The position numbers and the translations under genes are program-made. DNA of 6,000 nucleotides. Source: Planctomycetota bacterium (lineage in GTDB: Bacteria; Planctomycetota; UBA8108; UBA1146; JAJFFE01). Below the pieces are notes generated by a model. That model saw nothing but the letters and a program-made list of their open reading frames with translations. It ran no database searches and was not told the origin of the DNA. Each line of letters starts with the position of its first letter. The stretch's first letter is position 1. Location: assembly GCA_020425835.1 (NCBI GenBank), contig JAGQRC010000256.1:1-6000 (forward strand), read 5' to 3'. Positions 5,426-6,000 of the stretch are shown in pieces.

Positions 5426-6000
5426 TCAGAAGACGGGCTTCTTCTCCTTCTGAGCGACCGGCGTCGCCTCGAGCTGCTTGCGAAGGTCCGCGAGCTTCTG
5501 CGCACTCGTGGTGCAGCCCTTCGCGGCGTAAGCCTCGAGCTTCGAGATGGTGGCCGCGAGCTCATCCGGGCACTCCGTGCCGCACGCCTTCTTCAGCGAA
5601 GCGAGTTTCGCTCCCGCAGTGCAGCAACCCGCCTTGGCGCTCTTGGTCAGGGCGACGAGTTGCTCGCTCAGGGCGACCGGCTTGCTGACCGGGAGCATCG
5701 CGCGGAGCTCGGCCAGCTTCTTCCCGCTGGTTTCGCAACCGTTCGCGGAGGCCTTTTCGAGGGCGGCGATCTTCTGAGCCAGCTCGGTCGGACACTCGGT
5801 GTTGCAGGCCTTCTCGAGCGCGGTCAGGGCAGCCTTGGAGCTCTCGCAACCCTTGGCCGCTCCCGCGACCAGCTTCGCGCACTCTTTGCTGAGAGCGACC
5901 GTCGACGTGCAGGTACCGGAGCACGCCTTCACCACCGCAGCCTTGTCGGCGCAGCAGCCATCGGCCTTCTTGGTGACCGCAGCGGCCTTGTCGGCGCAGC
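5426..6000 (-). CDS. Lys/Ala/Cys-rich protein of tandem 37-residue repeats (5' end beyond the window)
   Basis: The frame is open to the right edge, so the start is not in the window. An internal GTG at 5935 is not a credible start because the same repeat pattern continues upstream of it. Numbering the 190 visible codons from the edge, repeat units begin with Gly-Cys at residues 14, 50, 87, 124 and 161. Full units are 36, 37, 37 and 37 residues, and the last is cut to 30. The core of a unit is GC-x-[TS]-[SA]-x-x-K-L-A-x-L, followed in the units at 14, 50 and 124 by an AC-x-x-x-C pair. The units at 87 and 161 lack that pair and instead carry LR.xL...PVA. Fifteen cysteines are visible. The composition suggests amphipathic helices, giving helical hairpins possibly held by disulfides or binding metal. 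There is no CxxCH haem motif. The C-terminus is basic (QKEKKPVF). I do not recognise the family, and location is unknown without the N-terminus. Confidence 0.85.
   Translation of the reverse strand, partial: CADKAAAVTKKADGCCADKAAVVKACSGTCTSTVALSKECAKLVAGAAKGCESSKAALTALEKACNTECPTELAQKIAALEKASANGCETSGKKLAELRAMLPVSKPVALSEQLVALTKSAKAGCCTAGAKLASLKKACGTECPDELAATISKLEAYAAKGCTTSAQKLADLRKQLEATPVAQKEKKPVF
5429..5959 (-). repeat. Tandem protein-level repeat array, 37-aa units (111 bp), nested in a 74-aa period
   Basis: Units lie at 5959-5852, 5851-5741, 5740-5630, 5629-5519 and 5518-5429. Equivalent cysteines, the ECP-x-EL-A motif, the VALS motif and KLA-x-LR all recur exactly 74 residues apart, while the Gly-Cys start recurs every 37. 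The DNA copies have diverged clearly, which points to an old duplication kept by selection on the protein. Confidence 0.8.
5937..6000 (-). repeat. Near-identical short direct repeats at the window edge (45-bp offset)
   Basis: The 19 bases at 5937-5955 and 5982-6000 differ at one position, and both encode CADKAA within the cysteine-repeat protein. The 45-bp offset equals 15 codons, so upstream of the 37-residue array the protein seems to use a shorter repeat ending VTKKADGC. The near-identity suggests more recent expansion here. Confidence 0.6.

Noticed and set aside
4560..5453. A 297-codon + strand frame
   Set aside because: It is antisense across the GroES-like gene, whose Cpn10 motifs settle which strand codes.

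Overview
The window is GC-rich and densely coding. It most likely comes from a bacterium of the phylum Planctomycetota. The main evidence is a duplicated calcium-loop module, similar to a type I dockerin, that occurs in three separate exported proteins here (FxRGD...DG..D...LF...C.DA.D.NDDG..DI.DA...L..LF...P.PT.DGL.C). This F-x-R-G-D doublet with a 'DPT.DGLGC' ending is characteristic of large planctomycete secretomes. The family-level placement is inference, and no rRNA or other marker gene lies in the window.

Layout. Positions 1-635 (+) hold the 3' end of a secreted protein with a HAF-like repeat, the calcium module and a cysteine-rich tail. A strong intrinsic terminator follows at 680-715. 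Everything from 733 to 6000 is on the minus strand and converges on that first gene. Read in the direction of transcription, from 6000 down, the order is: (i) the 3' end of a lysine/alanine/cysteine-rich protein built of 37-residue repeats (5426-6000), closed by an excellent hairpin/T-tract terminator (5362-5402); (ii) a GroES/Cpn10-family protein of 139 aa, longer than usual (4752-5171), with no groEL beside it in the window; (iii) a 258-aa secreted protein of unknown beta-rich type ending in the calcium module (3869-4645), followed by a nested inverted repeat (3798-3857); (iv) an 812-aa secreted protein with the calcium module at its N-terminus and fourteen FG-GAP/VCBS calcium-loop repeats, a number that fits two seven-bladed beta-propellers (1217-3655); (v) a 125-aa protein with three membrane helices (733-1110).

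How they fit together. Three of the six genes encode exported calcium-binding proteins carrying the same module in different positions, so the region looks like part of an accessory secretome rather than a metabolic pathway. The repeat protein and the GroES paralogue are not obviously connected with them. Spacings of about 100-250 bp, individual ribosome binding sites and terminator-like structures suggest mostly monocistronic units. No tRNA, rRNA, CRISPR array, insertion sequence or phage gene was seen. No intergenic stretch exceeds about 255 bp.

The most unusual item is the 37-residue cysteine repeat protein at the right edge. It has a two-level periodicity (37 nested in 74 residues) and regular CxxxC pairs, and I cannot assign it to a known family.
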